From positions 1 through 63,879 of the forward strand of contig JAJYVY010000001.1 of assembly GCA_021791775.1 (NCBI GenBank): 63,879 bases of DNA. The letters are read 5' to 3'. Of this stretch, positions 7,882 to 16,474 are shown one piece after another (position 1 is the stretch's first letter; each line of letters opens with the position of its first letter). A program made the translations under genes and the position numbers. Origin of the DNA: Microcaldota archaeon. Its GTDB lineage: Archaea; Micrarchaeota; Micrarchaeia; Micrarchaeales; Micrarchaeaceae. A model generated the notes under the pieces. The model did not search any database. It saw only the letters and a program-made list of their open reading frames with translations, and was not told where the DNA came from.

Positions 7882-9102
7882 TTGACAGAGAGAATAGTGG
7901 TGCTGGCTGTCGACATAGACAACGACCTTTACAGGAAGGCAAAGGTAGCCGGGCCAGTAATCGGCAGGGAAGCGAATCTCAAGGCTGCAGCGAAGCTTGC
8001 GCTGGCAGATCCGCAGGAGGCTGATGCCAACACGATGTTCGAGGCTGTAAGGAAGTATGACGAGCTCAAGAAAAAGGGCTATTCTGTTTCTGTTGCAACT
8101 GTTACTGGCGCAGAGAAGGAGGGTTATGCTGCAGATGCAGCGCTCGCAAGGCAGATAGATATCGTACTAGACAGGTTCAAGGCTGATGCGTGCGTGCTCG
8201 TCACAGACGGAGCTAGCGATATGCGGGTCCTTCCGATACTCAAGACAAGAATAGAGGTAAACAGCGTTGACATTGTAAGGATAAAGCAGGCAGAGGCGCT
8301 CGAGGGCGCCTATTTCACGGTCTTTGAGAAGCTCAAGGAGCCGCATTACGCGAGGATAGTGTTCGGCATACCGGCAGTGCTTCTTTTGCTGTTCGCACTG
8401 AGCTATTACTTCAATTATGGCTGGCAGCTGCCGGCTGCGCTCATAGGGGCGTATCTAATAGCAAAGGGATTCGGAGTTGAGGATTCTTTCGTTAGCTCTT
8501 TCAGAGGACTTGGATTCAGCGTAGAGCGCCTTAGCTTTGTATTCTATACCAGCGCCATAATATTCTTCTTTATAAGCATGATTGTGGGGTATGGGGCATA
8601 CACCTACATGCTTAGGACTACAAACAACCAACTTGTTCTTGTCGCCTCCGCCCTGGAAGGCTTCCTGATACTCTTTCCTGTGAGTTTGGTTTTGTATCTG
8701 GTGGGGCGGGTCCTCGATTTCGAGAATAATAGGATGCGATATAGGGCAATAACGCAGGGGACGTACACAGGTTATGGCATAATAACAGTGATGATAGTCT
8801 ATTTCGCATCTGCATGGATAGTGGGCCAGATATACTTTTGGCAGCTTCTTTTCTTCAGCTTCGTGGCGATAGTCTTCGGATACCTTGTGTCGAAATTCAG
8901 CATGATACTGAGGAGCAGGGCCATAAGAAAGGCGAGAATGAGGGACAAGCAGGTCATAAATGACATAGGGGCTTATGTCGGCAAGGTGACATCGATAGAC
9001 CCAAAGCGCGGCATAATGATGATCAAAACCGATTACGGGAATATAATAAGATACGATATAGACAGAGTCACTAGCATATCCGATAGGATAATAGTCAGAT
9101 AG
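7882..9102 (+). CDS. DUF373 family membrane protein
   Basis: 406 residues. A soluble N-terminal domain (ERIVVLAVDIDNDLYRKA, KYDELKKKGYSVSVATVTG, ACVLVTDGASDMRVLPIL) is followed from about residue 160 by several transmembrane helices and a short C-terminal strand-rich tail. This is the DUF373 family of predicted archaeal membrane proteins; its function is unknown. The frame opens at 7849, but TTG 7882 has the good ribosome-binding site AAGGCGGT, so I start there. Confidence 0.85.
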   Translation: MTERIVVLAVDIDNDLYRKAKVAGPVIGREANLKAAAKLALADPQEADANTMFEAVRKYDELKKKGYSVSVATVTGAEKEGYAADAALARQIDIVLDRFKADACVLVTDGASDMRVLPILKTRIEVNSVDIVRIKQAEALEGAYFTVFEKLKEPHYARIVFGIPAVLLLLFALSYYFNYGWQLPAALIGAYLIAKGFGVEDSFVSSFRGLGFSVERLSFVFYTSAIIFFFISMIVGYGAYTYMLRTTNNQLVLVASALEGFLILFPVSLVLYLVGRVLDFENNRMRYRAITQGTYTGYGIITVMIVYFASAWIVGQIYFWQLLFFSFVAIVFGYLVSKFSMILRSRAIRKARMRDKQVINDIGAYVGKVTSIDPKRGIMMIKTDYGNIIRYDIDRVTSISDRIIVR

Positions 9103-9115
9103 TTGCACGTAGGGA

Positions 9116-9424
9116 TTAGAAATTGCCCCATAGTGCATCTGCTCCTGGTCGCAGCGTTTCCCTCCAATTTTTAAGAGAGTCTACTTCGCGCTTGGCTTCG
9201 TTTAGGAGTTCTGCTACAGCAGCTATCGCATCCTGCTCAGATTCACTCCTGCGCAATATTGCGATGAGCTCACCAATTTTTGTTTCGACAGTGCGTCCGG
9301 TGGGATTTATTCCGGCATCGGAGAGCGCCAGTTCTACTATGCTGCGGAGAGTGCCCAAGGGCATTTCGACGCCTTCGCCCCTAACTTCTGGGGGCGCCAG
9401 TTTGGCCTGTTTATTGGCTTGCAT
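9116..9424 (-). CDS. Small helical hypothetical protein
   Basis: 102 residues from ATG 9424 (MQANKQAKLAPPEV), preceded by AGGTAAC and, about 30 nt further, TATATATA near 9453-9461, which excludes the longer open frame to 9562. The product is helical, with LRSIVELALSDAGINPTGRT and a coiled segment EQDAIAAVAELLNEAKREVD. Not recognised. Convergent with the DUF373 gene, 13 bp apart. Confidence 0.6.
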   Translation of the reverse strand: MQANKQAKLAPPEVRGEGVEMPLGTLRSIVELALSDAGINPTGRTVETKIGELIAILRRSESEQDAIAAVAELLNEAKREVDSLKNWRETLRPGADALWGNF

Positions 9425-9666
9425 GTTACCTGATATGTTGGGTTTTGGCAGATATATATAGCTTGTTGCTGAGCAGAAATGGGGAGTTGAATTTATATCG
9501 TGGCTTTTTATCGCCTTTTTGATGCTTCTATTACCGCACCGCCGCACACGATTTACCTGCATTTGAGAATGCCGAGCGGATTGATTCCTCCTCCGCCTTG
9601 AAAGACTAGGGTTTCTTAAGCCAAAAGTTTAAGAATTCAGCCTCCTATAGAAAGCAAGGTTTATAT

Positions 9667-9975
9667 ATGCCTGAATACAATAACAAGACGATAGTGCTGC
9701 ATGAACTTATAGGGCTAAAAGCATCTGTAGTGAGCAGCAATGACAGTTCAAGGAATGGCATAAAAGGAATTGTGATAAATGAGACCAAAAACACTGTTGT
9801 GATACGCACAAAGACGGGAGACAAGGCAGTGCCAAAGCGCACATCAACATTTAAATTCCTTTTCGGAAGAAATAAGTTTACTGTCAGCGGAGAAGAAATC
9901 TGCTTCAGGCCGCAGGAGCGCCTTGAGAAGAGCTTTAAATTCTACAAGAGGAGGCGCCTGCAGAATAGCAAATGA
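9667..9975 (+). CDS. rnp1: Ribonuclease P protein component 1 (Rpp29/POP4)
   Basis: 102 residues. HELIGLKASVV, then GIKGIVINETKNTVVIRT and the C-terminal basic stretch SFKFYKRRRLQ, match archaeal Rpp29, which binds RNase P RNA with Rpp21. Its place directly before uS17 is the conserved archaeal spc-operon order. ATG 9667 overlaps a TTTATATA element; TTTAAGAA near 9628 could be the promoter, or translation could begin at GTG 9694 (before LHELIGL). Confidence 0.88.
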   Translation: MPEYNNKTIVLHELIGLKASVVSSNDSSRNGIKGIVINETKNTVVIRTKTGDKAVPKRTSTFKFLFGRNKFTVSGEEICFRPQERLEKSFKFYKRRRLQNSK

Positions 9976-9993
9976 AACTCAAAAGATGATTGT

Positions 9994-10290
9994 TTGGAAT
10001 GCAAGGATCCAAAGTGTCCCATACACGGCAACCTTAAGACCCATGGTTACAGGATGGAAGGATTGGTTGTCAGCGACAGGGCCAAAAAAACAGTAATAGT
10101 GGAAAGTGAATATACCACATTCCTGAAGAAATACGAGAGATCTTTGAGGAATACCTCTAGGATACCTGCATACAATCCGGAATGCATAAATGCTAAGACA
10201 GGCGACACCGTGGCTATTGCGGGCACAAGAAGGCTGAGCAAGACCAAGTCGTTCGTAGTGACAAAAATATTGAAGGCGGGAGCAAAATGA
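9994..10290 (+). CDS. rpsQ: 30S ribosomal protein uS17
   Basis: 98 residues with archaeal uS17 blocks: CKDPKCPIHGNLKTHGY, VVSDRAKKTVIVESEYTTFL and AGTRRLSKTKSFVVTKIL. It binds 16S rRNA early in assembly. The start is TTG after GATGATTGT, and the 3' end overlaps the uL14 start by 4 bp. Confidence 0.95.
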   Translation: MECKDPKCPIHGNLKTHGYRMEGLVVSDRAKKTVIVESEYTTFLKKYERSLRNTSRIPAYNPECINAKTGDTVAIAGTRRLSKTKSFVVTKILKAGAK

Positions 10291-10685
10291 AGGGATTATC
10301 GACACACGTATCAAGGAGCCTTGTTCCGGGGTCCGTATTGGCATGCGCAGACAACAGCGGAGCGAAGACCCTCATGATAGTGAACAAGATCGGGAAAGCC
10401 GGAAGGAAGGGCAGGCTTGCCGCGTCTGGTGTAGGAGATATAGTCATCGCGAGCGTGAAGACCGGGACACCGCAGTACAAGAAGAAGGTAGTAAGGGTGG
10501 TGATAATAAGACAGAAACAGCCAATGCGCAGAATCAATGGAATGCGAGTTAGATTCGAGGATAATGCTGGCATGCTGGTCACTGAGACCAACCTGGCAGT
10601 GGGCACTGAAGTCAAGGGCGCGATGGCTAGGGAGGTGGTTGAGAGGTATATAAAGCTGGCAGGGATAGCATCTCGGGTGGTATGA
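10287..10685 (+). CDS. rplN: 50S ribosomal protein uL14
   Basis: 132 residues; PGSVLACADNSGAKTLMIV, GDIVIASVKTGTP and VIIRQKQPMRR are the uL14 signature. It overlaps uS17 and uL24 by 4 bp each (ATGA-type junctions), indicating coupled translation. Confidence 0.96.
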   Translation: MKGLSTHVSRSLVPGSVLACADNSGAKTLMIVNKIGKAGRKGRLAASGVGDIVIASVKTGTPQYKKKVVRVVIIRQKQPMRRINGMRVRFEDNAGMLVTETNLAVGTEVKGAMAREVVERYIKLAGIASRVV

Positions 10686-11173
10686 TGATAGAAAGCAGCA
10701 AGCCAAGAAACCAGAGGTTCTTCCGCTACAACGCACCCATGCATGAAAGGCAGAAGTTCGTCCATGCTCATGTTGATAAGCAGCTTAGGGAAAAACTGCA
10801 GCTCAAAAGGAGGGCGGTGCAGCTGGCTAGGGGGGACACGATAAAAATAATGAGCGGCGGCAAAAGGGGGCAATCCGGCAAGGTCACCATGATAAATATG
10901 AAGACAGGCAAAATCTACATAGACAGCATTAAGAAGAAAAACGCAAAGGGAAAGGAATTCAACGTGCCGATAAGCTGCAGTAATGTTTACATCACAGATC
11001 TGAATTTATCTGACAAGGTGAGAGCTGACAAGCTGAAACTGAAATACCAGCCTGCGCCAAAGACTGAGATGAAAGAGGCGGAGGGAGAAAAGAGCACGGC
11101 AGTGATAGAGCAGAAGGTAAGGCAGCCGACCAAAGACGAAAACAGGGCAAAGATGGAGCTCGGGGTAAGATAA
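10682..11173 (+). CDS. rplX: 50S ribosomal protein uL24
   Basis: 163 residues. RNQRFFRYNAPMHERQKFVH, then the KOW motif region ARGDTIKIMSGGKRGQSGKV and EFNVPISCSNVYITDLN identify archaeal uL24. The last ~35 residues form a charged Lys/Glu tail beyond the usual end. Coupled to uL14 (4-bp overlap) and eS4 (1-bp overlap). Confidence 0.95.
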   Translation: MMIESSKPRNQRFFRYNAPMHERQKFVHAHVDKQLREKLQLKRRAVQLARGDTIKIMSGGKRGQSGKVTMINMKTGKIYIDSIKKKNAKGKEFNVPISCSNVYITDLNLSDKVRADKLKLKYQPAPKTEMKEAEGEKSTAVIEQKVRQPTKDENRAKMELGVR

Positions 11174-11856
11174 TGGCGAAAAAGGGAAATAGCCGCCATA
11201 TAAAATCGCTTGCATCGCCGAAATACATGGCAGTGCACAAAAAGGAGCATGTATATGTTGCGAAGCCGCTTCCAGGCAGGCACAGCCTTGAACGCTGCAT
11301 GCCGCTTTCATTGGCGGTAAAAAAGATTGGAATTGCAAAGACAGGCATGGAGATAAGGAAGATGATAAAAATGAAGGGGGTGTTTGTCAACGGAATTGCT
11401 AGGAGCAGCACCGCTTATCCAGTTGGGCTGGGAGACATGGTAAGCATACCGAAATCTGGAGAGACTTACTCGATAGGGATAAATGAAAGGGGGCAGGCGA
11501 CAATAGAGAAGATGGAAAAGAGTGTGAATGAAAGGATAGGGAAAATCGTTCAAAAATATAAAGCGCCAGGCAACGAAATAATGATACGGCTGCATGACGG
11601 TACAATAGCGAAGAGCGACAACGGAGTGAGTGTGAATGATTCTATAGTTTTAGATGGGGCCAACAAGGTAAAAAGGGTGCTCAAGCTTGGCGAGGGAAGC
11701 AGATGCCTAGTAATAGATGGGGTTCACTCAGGCAGATTTGGAATTGTAAAAAAAGTGATACAAGGCAATGAGGTATCGAAAGCGTCAGTAGTAGTGGAAG
11801 GGAGCGATGGTGCGGCATTTGATACGCTGCTGCTCAACATAATGGTAGTTGAATGA
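11173..11856 (+). CDS. rps4e: 30S ribosomal protein eS4
   Basis: 227 residues. HIKSLASPKYMAVHKKEHVY, the S4-like RNA-binding segment KIGIAKTGMEIRKMIKMKGV and the KOW-like C-terminal part VIDGVHSGRFGIVKKV identify eS4. Canonical place between uL24 and uL5. Confidence 0.95.
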   Translation: MAKKGNSRHIKSLASPKYMAVHKKEHVYVAKPLPGRHSLERCMPLSLAVKKIGIAKTGMEIRKMIKMKGVFVNGIARSSTAYPVGLGDMVSIPKSGETYSIGINERGQATIEKMEKSVNERIGKIVQKYKAPGNEIMIRLHDGTIAKSDNGVSVNDSIVLDGANKVKRVLKLGEGSRCLVIDGVHSGRFGIVKKVIQGNEVSKASVVVEGSDGAAFDTLLLNIMVVE

Positions 11857-11857
11857 T

Positions 11858-12373
11858 ATGAAAGATGGAAATCCTATGCAGAGCATATACATAAGCAAAG
11901 TGGTCATTAACATAGGCAGTGGCAACGAGGAAAAAAAGGCGGATGCGGCTAAGAAGTTGCTAGAGCTCATCACTGAGCGAAAGCCCACAGACACGATATC
12001 GAAGAACAGGAGGCCGGCATTCAAGATAACTAGGGGCCAAAAGATAGGCGCATTTGTCACACTTAGAAAGGATGCGGCGCGGAATGCGCTGAAGCGCCTT
12101 TTGGACGCGGTCGACAACAGGGTGAAGTTGACTGGCGTGACAGACAATTCGTTGAGCTTTGGGATAAAGGAGTATATAGACATTCGCGGTATAAAATACG
12201 ATCCACAGATAGGAATGCTTGGGATGAATGTGAATGCGTCGCTCAGAAGAAAAGGAAGCAGGGTTGCAGAGAGGAAGAGGATGGCGGCTAAGATACCGAA
12301 AAGGCATTCCAGGATAGGGCCAGAATTGGTAAAGGAATACATGAATAAGGAGTTTAACGTAGAATTCGTGTGA
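11858..12373 (+). CDS. rplE: 50S ribosomal protein uL5
   Basis: 171 residues, with ISKVVINIGSGNEEKKADAA, TISKNRRPAFKITRGQKIG and IDIRGIKYDPQIGMLGM typical of uL5, the 5S-rRNA-binding protein of the central protuberance. The ATG at 11858 directly follows the eS4 stop; a TTG at 11849 in the same frame is an alternative. Confidence 0.94.
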   Translation: MKDGNPMQSIYISKVVINIGSGNEEKKADAAKKLLELITERKPTDTISKNRRPAFKITRGQKIGAFVTLRKDAARNALKRLLDAVDNRVKLTGVTDNSLSFGIKEYIDIRGIKYDPQIGMLGMNVNASLRRKGSRVAERKRMAAKIPKRHSRIGPELVKEYMNKEFNVEFV

Positions 12374-12378
12374 TTTTT

Positions 12379-12537
12379 ATGCAGGTTAGATTTGAAGAGA
12401 GGTTCAAAGGCAAGGGGATAAGGAAGTGCAGGATGTGCGGCAATGTGAGAGGGCTGATACGAGCGCACAACCTCTACATCTGCAGGAAGTGCTTCCGCGA
12501 CAATGCGGTAGGCCTGGGATTCAAGAAATATGGCTGA
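12379..12537 (+). CDS. rpsN: 30S ribosomal protein uS14 (zinc type)
   Basis: A 52-residue gene: MQVRFEERFKGKGIRKCRMC, a second pair CRKC, and the end RDNAVGLGFKKYG. The CxxC...CxxC zinc site and length match archaeal uS14. It begins 5 bp after the uL5 TGA, which forms part of its ribosome-binding site GTGAT. Canonical position between uL5 and uS8. Confidence 0.95.
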   Translation: MQVRFEERFKGKGIRKCRMCGNVRGLIRAHNLYICRKCFRDNAVGLGFKKYG

Positions 12538-12542
12538 TGTTT

Positions 12543-12923
12543 ATGGACAGATTCGCAGATGCAATAAATACCATAAAGACAAATGAGCGCATAGGCAGGC
12601 AGGAGTGCGTAGTAGATTCTACAAAACTCATCAAGGCAGTATTGGATGTCATGAAGAAGGAAGACTACATAAGGGGCTACGAGGAATTCTCAGAGGGCCA
12701 TACGAGGAAATTGAGGGTGCTGCTGTCCAACAAGATAAACAGCATAGGGGTGATAAAACCGAGATACTCAATAGGCAAGAAGGACATGCAGAGGTTTGAA
12801 TCACGTTACATACCCAGCAGGGACTTCGGCGTACTCATATTGTCCACGCCGCTGGGGATGATGACTAACCGGAATGCAAGATCTCAAGGCGTGGGCGGGA
12901 GGCTCGTGGCATATGTCTACTAG
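12543..12923 (+). CDS. rpsH: 30S ribosomal protein uS8
   Basis: 126 residues starting MDRFADAINTIKTNERIGRQ, with RYIPSRDFGVLILSTPLGMM and the terminal RSQGVGGRLVAYVY characteristic of uS8. The open frame extends upstream through uS14, so the start is set at ATG 12543 (GCTGAT spacing as in neighbours); ATG 12537 is an in-frame alternative. Confidence 0.95.
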   Translation: MDRFADAINTIKTNERIGRQECVVDSTKLIKAVLDVMKKEDYIRGYEEFSEGHTRKLRVLLSNKINSIGVIKPRYSIGKKDMQRFESRYIPSRDFGVLILSTPLGMMTNRNARSQGVGGRLVAYVY

Positions 12924-12931
12924 TGATTTTT

Positions 12932-13456
12932 ATGAAAGAATTGGAAATACCGGCTGGTGTGGGCGCGTCAGTAGACTTGGACGTGGTCACTGTCAAGGGC
13001 AGCTTGGGGTCCAATTCCAGAAGATTCAACAGCGCGCTCTTATCTGTTAAGGTAGCAGGTAACAAAATAACCATAACGCCAAACTCTTCCAGGATACTGG
13101 GCAAAAAGGCATATGTGGCCCAAACCTCTTTTGCGAAGGAGTTATCTAACGATATGCAGGGGGTGATGAAATACTTCGAGATAAAGATGCAGAGCACACA
13201 TGCGCATTTCCCGCTGACACTGGAGCAGAGAGGCAACGTCCTGATGATAAAGAATATGATAGGTGAGCGGGCGCCAAGGAGCGCCAATGTGGTTGGAAAC
13301 ACGAAAATAGAGGTGAAAGGCCAGGATGTGCGACTCTATGGCACTAGCCTTGATGACGTATCGCAGACCGCAGCCAACATAAGGAAAGCGTGCAAGACAA
13401 GGAGGAAAGATGAACGAGTATTCCAAGATGGAGTATACTATGCAATTGAGGAATGA
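12932..13456 (+). CDS. rplF: 50S ribosomal protein uL6
   Basis: 174 residues from MKELEIPAGVGASVDLDVVT; TVKGSLGSNSR and the C-terminal GNTKIEVKGQDVRLYGTSLD-like block match uL6. The uS8 stop TAG is followed by TGATTTTT and then this ATG, the same stop/ribosome-binding-site layout as uS14 and uS5. Confidence 0.95.
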   Translation: MKELEIPAGVGASVDLDVVTVKGSLGSNSRRFNSALLSVKVAGNKITITPNSSRILGKKAYVAQTSFAKELSNDMQGVMKYFEIKMQSTHAHFPLTLEQRGNVLMIKNMIGERAPRSANVVGNTKIEVKGQDVRLYGTSLDDVSQTAANIRKACKTRRKDERVFQDGVYYAIEE

Positions 13457-13460
13457 TTGA

Positions 13461-13826
13461 ATGATTAAAAAGAGGGTCCATCCGAAATTCAACGTGCCAA
13501 ATTTCGGTGCCAAGAAAAGGAAACGGGTCAGGGAGAACTGGAGGAAACAGAGAGGGATTGATAACAAGAAAAGGATAAAGAAAAGCTTCATGGGGGCTGA
13601 GCCTAACATAGGATACGGCAATCCGAAGGAGTTGAAAGGCGTAAGGAGGTCTGGAAGGCGGCTTTTTGTGGTACATAGCACGGATCAGGTAAAAGGCATT
13701 GGCGGGGAAGATGCGGTTAAGTATGATGTCGCCATAGGCCATGAGGTTTCAAAAAGAAAGCGGCAGGATATAATTGCTGTGGCTGACAAAATGGGCGTAA
13801 AGATAGTGAATCGTGGTAGAGCATGA
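13461..13826 (+). CDS. rpl32e: 50S ribosomal protein eL32
   Basis: 121 residues. ENWRKQRGIDNKKRIKKSFM, IGYGNPKELKGVRRSGRRLF and the C-terminal VADKMGVKIVNRGRA fit eL32. It overlaps the eL19 start by 4 bp. Confidence 0.95.
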   Translation: MIKKRVHPKFNVPNFGAKKRKRVRENWRKQRGIDNKKRIKKSFMGAEPNIGYGNPKELKGVRRSGRRLFVVHSTDQVKGIGGEDAVKYDVAIGHEVSKRKRQDIIAVADKMGVKIVNRGRA

Positions 13827-14296
13827 GCGTAGAACTTACAAGGAGGATAGCTGCGAAAATCATGAAGCGCGGCGAGAGCAAGATAAGGATAAGCAGGGCT
13901 GCAGTAGCTGATGCAGAGAAGGCGATAACCGCAGATGACGTAAGGGCGCTGATAAAGGGAGGGAAGGTATACGCTGTGAAGATGAAGCACAATATAAGCT
14001 TCAGGTCTACAGTGGTTAGGAAGAAGAAAATGCAGGGCAGGAGAAGGGGGAGGGGCAGCAGGAAAGGCACAGCCGGTGCCAGGCTTTCTGTAGATTACAA
14101 GAAGAGGGTGAGAGGGCAGAGGAGGATACTAAAAAGGCTTAAATCCACAAATAAGATAGATAATCAGACTTACAAGAGGTTCTATCTGCTTGTAAAGGGG
14201 GGGACGTTTGCGAACAAGGCGTCGCTCATAAGCCACATGAAGAGCACTGGCATAGACATAAGCGATGATGCAGCTAAGGAATTGAGACATATATGA
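13823..14296 (+). CDS. rpl19e: 50S ribosomal protein eL19
   Basis: 157 residues. RRIAAKIMKRGESKIRISRA, the very basic GRRRGRGSRKGT hinge and a C-terminal helix are typical of eL19, a protein of the intersubunit face. Coupled to eL32 by a 4-bp overlap and followed by uL18. Confidence 0.95.
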   Translation: MSVELTRRIAAKIMKRGESKIRISRAAVADAEKAITADDVRALIKGGKVYAVKMKHNISFRSTVVRKKKMQGRRRGRGSRKGTAGARLSVDYKKRVRGQRRILKRLKSTNKIDNQTYKRFYLLVKGGTFANKASLISHMKSTGIDISDDAAKELRHI

Positions 14297-14300
14297 TGGT

Positions 14301-14840
14301 TTGAGAATGTACAGGAAAATAAAATCTAGGAGGAGGTCAGGAAGGACGAATTACAAGAGAAGGATAGCGCTCTTGAAGGGAAACATGCCGAGGGTTGTGA
14401 TAAGGAAAACCAACAGGAGGATAATAATGCAGGTCCTGGTGTACGGGAAGGATGGCGACAGGGTCGTGGCGCACGCCGAATCCGACGAACTGAGAAAGTT
14501 TGGCTGGGAGCCGAGGGCCAACGCGCCTACCGCGTACCTCACCGGGATGATGCTTGCCAAGAAGGCGAAATCTGGGGTAAAGGGCAGCGTAGTTTTGGAC
14601 ATTGGGCTGTACAAGCCTGTCAAGTCGTCCGTCATATTCTCCGGCGCAAGAGGGGCTGCGGATGGCGGCATGGAGCTGCTCAACAGCATAGATATAGATG
14701 AGGGCAGGATCAGAGGTGCGCATATCGCGGATTACGCGAAATCCGGCAAAGCGGCATTCTCCGCATACAAGAAAGCAAATTTCGATGTATCAAATATTTC
14801 GGAGGTATTCGATGGTGTCAAGAAAAGGATAATGGAGTGA
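14301..14840 (+). CDS. rplR: 50S ribosomal protein uL18
   Basis: 179 residues. RSGRTNYKRRIALLKGNMPR, RKTNRRIIMQVLVYGKDGD and DIGLYKPVKSSVIFSGARGA match archaeal uL18 (5S rRNA binding). Start TTG 14301 or ATG 14307; both follow TGATGGT. Confidence 0.95.
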   Translation: MRMYRKIKSRRRSGRTNYKRRIALLKGNMPRVVIRKTNRRIIMQVLVYGKDGDRVVAHAESDELRKFGWEPRANAPTAYLTGMMLAKKAKSGVKGSVVLDIGLYKPVKSSVIFSGARGAADGGMELLNSIDIDEGRIRGAHIADYAKSGKAAFSAYKKANFDVSNISEVFDGVKKRIME

Positions 14841-14844
14841 TTTT

Positions 14845-15504
14845 TTGGAAAGCAGATACGATTCGGAAGAAAATAGGTTCAACATAGAGCTGTGGGAGCC
14901 TAAGACGGAGATAGGCAGGCGGGTGAAGGCTCACGAGATAACCTCCATAGAGCAGATATTCAATGAGGGTAAGCACATAAGGGAAACGGGCGTAGTGGAC
15001 GCACTGCTGCCAAACCTCAAGAATGAGGTCATAGAGATAGCAAGCGTACAAAGGATGACGAAGAACAACAGGAAGGCGAAGTTCAGGGTAACGGCGATTG
15101 TGGGCGACGGGAACGGGCACGTGGGCGTGGGCAGCGGGAAGGAGGCCGAGGTGAAGGCGGCGATCGACAGGGCGATCAGGAACGCAAAGGAGAATATAAT
15201 ACCGATAATATTCGGATGTGGGTCATGGCAGTGCATGTGCGGAATGCCTCACAGCATACCGCTCATAGCTAAGGGAAAATGCAGCAGCGTAGAGGTGATA
15301 CTCAAGCCTGCGCCAAGAGGGCTTGGTGTGGTGGCGAGCGAGCCGATAAAGAAGATGCTGGAGCTGGCGGGAGTGAAGGACCTTTGGAGCTTTTCTAGAG
15401 GTAGGACACGGGCGAAGTACAATGCGCTGATGGCGACTTATAGGGCGCTGAGGAAGGCGGCTTCCATGAAGAACATGGCCGTGATGGAGGCGAAAGAAAA
15501 GTGA
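14845..15504 (+). CDS. rpsE: 30S ribosomal protein uS5
   Basis: 219 residues; the double-stranded RNA-binding block FRVTAIVGDGNGHVGVGSGK and the S5 C-terminal domain LKPAPRGLGVVASEPIKKML are clear. The TTG start lies 5 nt after the uL18 TGA, within GAGTGATTTT. It is the last ribosomal protein of this operon: uL30, uL15 and SecY, usually next in archaea, are absent and csl4 follows. Confidence 0.95.
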   Translation: MESRYDSEENRFNIELWEPKTEIGRRVKAHEITSIEQIFNEGKHIRETGVVDALLPNLKNEVIEIASVQRMTKNNRKAKFRVTAIVGDGNGHVGVGSGKEAEVKAAIDRAIRNAKENIIPIIFGCGSWQCMCGMPHSIPLIAKGKCSSVEVILKPAPRGLGVVASEPIKKMLELAGVKDLWSFSRGRTRAKYNALMATYRALRKAASMKNMAVMEAKEK

Positions 15505-16127
15505 GTGATTCTTTGAACGACAGGGATTTCGTTACGCCTGGGGAGCAGCTGGCTACCGAGGAGGAGCTTACAAAAGAATCCAACATATACGCTGAAAATG
15601 GCGTATTGTACGCGGCTGCTGCTGGAAGGGCGTCAATAAAGAACGGCGTAGTCAGTGTGCTTCCTCTGAAAACGAAGAGGCGCATGGAGCCCGGCATGCT
15701 TGTCATAGGGAACGTGTCGGACAGCCTGAAGAGCGTAGTGTTCGTGAAGATCGACAAGATAGAGAAAGAGAGGGAGGAATATGTGGCCGGCAAGGATGGC
15801 AAGATAATAATAAGAGAGAGGAGGGAAGGATTCAGGAGGGGGAGGAATATGTACAGCGAGCCGCCTGCACGCGAGGAAAGGCCGTGCAAGAAAGGTGATA
15901 CGGTAATCGCACTGGTGGAGGGGGAGAACAAAGACGCCTACACTCTAGGCTTTAGGGACCCGAATGCGGGTGTAGTGTATTCTTTGTGCGAGGTGTGTGG
16001 AGAACCCTTGGTGAAAGGAGACCGGCCTGGCATACTCGCTTGCAATAGGTGCAGAAGAATAGAAAGGAGAAGGGTGAGCCAGCTTTATGGCGACCCGGAG
16101 GGAATTAAAAAATTATTCTCATGGTAA
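15501..16127 (+). CDS. csl4: Exosome complex RNA-binding protein Csl4
   Basis: 208 residues. The N-terminal strand domain (VTPGEQLATEEELTK, then NIYAENGVLYAAAAG) precedes an S1-like middle part (PGMLVIGNVSDSLKSVVFVK) and a C-terminal zinc ribbon with CEVCGE and CNRC. It is a cap subunit of the archaeal exosome, recruiting RNA to the Rrp41/42 ring. The S1 part carries a basic insertion (IIRERREGFRRGRN). The GTG start overlaps the uS5 stop by 4 bp. Confidence 0.92.
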   Translation: MSDSLNDRDFVTPGEQLATEEELTKESNIYAENGVLYAAAAGRASIKNGVVSVLPLKTKRRMEPGMLVIGNVSDSLKSVVFVKIDKIEKEREEYVAGKDGKIIIRERREGFRRGRNMYSEPPAREERPCKKGDTVIALVEGENKDAYTLGFRDPNAGVVYSLCEVCGEPLVKGDRPGILACNRCRRIERRRVSQLYGDPEGIKKLFSW

Positions 16128-16136
16128 GGTGGTCAA

Positions 16137-16409
16137 ATGGATATAAAAATCGTAAGGAACGACGGGAAAGAATTGGTCATAGAGTTCCAGTCGAAGGACA
16201 TGACATTCCCTGATCTTGTAGCGCATGAGCTGCAGAATGACAGCGATGTAAGCTTCGCGGGAGTTGCGAAGGAGCACCCGGAAGTCGGTGTCCCGGTTTT
16301 GGCAATAAGAACATCGAAGAAAAGCGCGGTAGCGGCACTTGAGAGCGCGTTGGAGAGGATAAAGGACAATGCAAAGGAGCTGAAAAGCGCGATGTCGAAG
16401 AAGAAGTAA
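16137..16409 (+). CDS. rpoL: DNA-directed RNA polymerase subunit L
   Basis: 90 residues, the Rpb11-like partner of RpoD. LVIEFQSKDMTFPDLVAHEL, the GVAKEHPEVGVPVLAIRT block and a helical C-terminus are diagnostic. Placement after csl4 is common in Archaea. Start ATG follows GGTGGTCAA-like sequence 9 bp after csl4. Confidence 0.94.
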   Translation: MDIKIVRNDGKELVIEFQSKDMTFPDLVAHELQNDSDVSFAGVAKEHPEVGVPVLAIRTSKKSAVAALESALERIKDNAKELKSAMSKKK

Positions 16410-16439
16410 AGGCACACGGCAATCATCAAAATTAGTATG

Positions 16440-16461
16440 ATTTTTGCATAGATGCAAAAAT
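16440..16461. repeat. Perfect 10-bp inverted repeat ATTTTTGCAT-AG-ATGCAAAAAT
   Basis: A 22-bp perfect palindrome with a 2-bp centre lies between rpoL and the DUF99 gene. It could be an operator, or a hairpin acting in RNA processing or termination. A related palindrome is at 38877-38890. Confidence 0.6.
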
Positions 16462-16474
16462 AAGGGAGGGTGGA

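Noticed and set aside
9425..9562. Longer start for the 9116-9424 hypothetical gene
   Set aside because: A TATA box lies inside the extension and the extra residues are Arg/Cys-rich and dissimilar to the rest.
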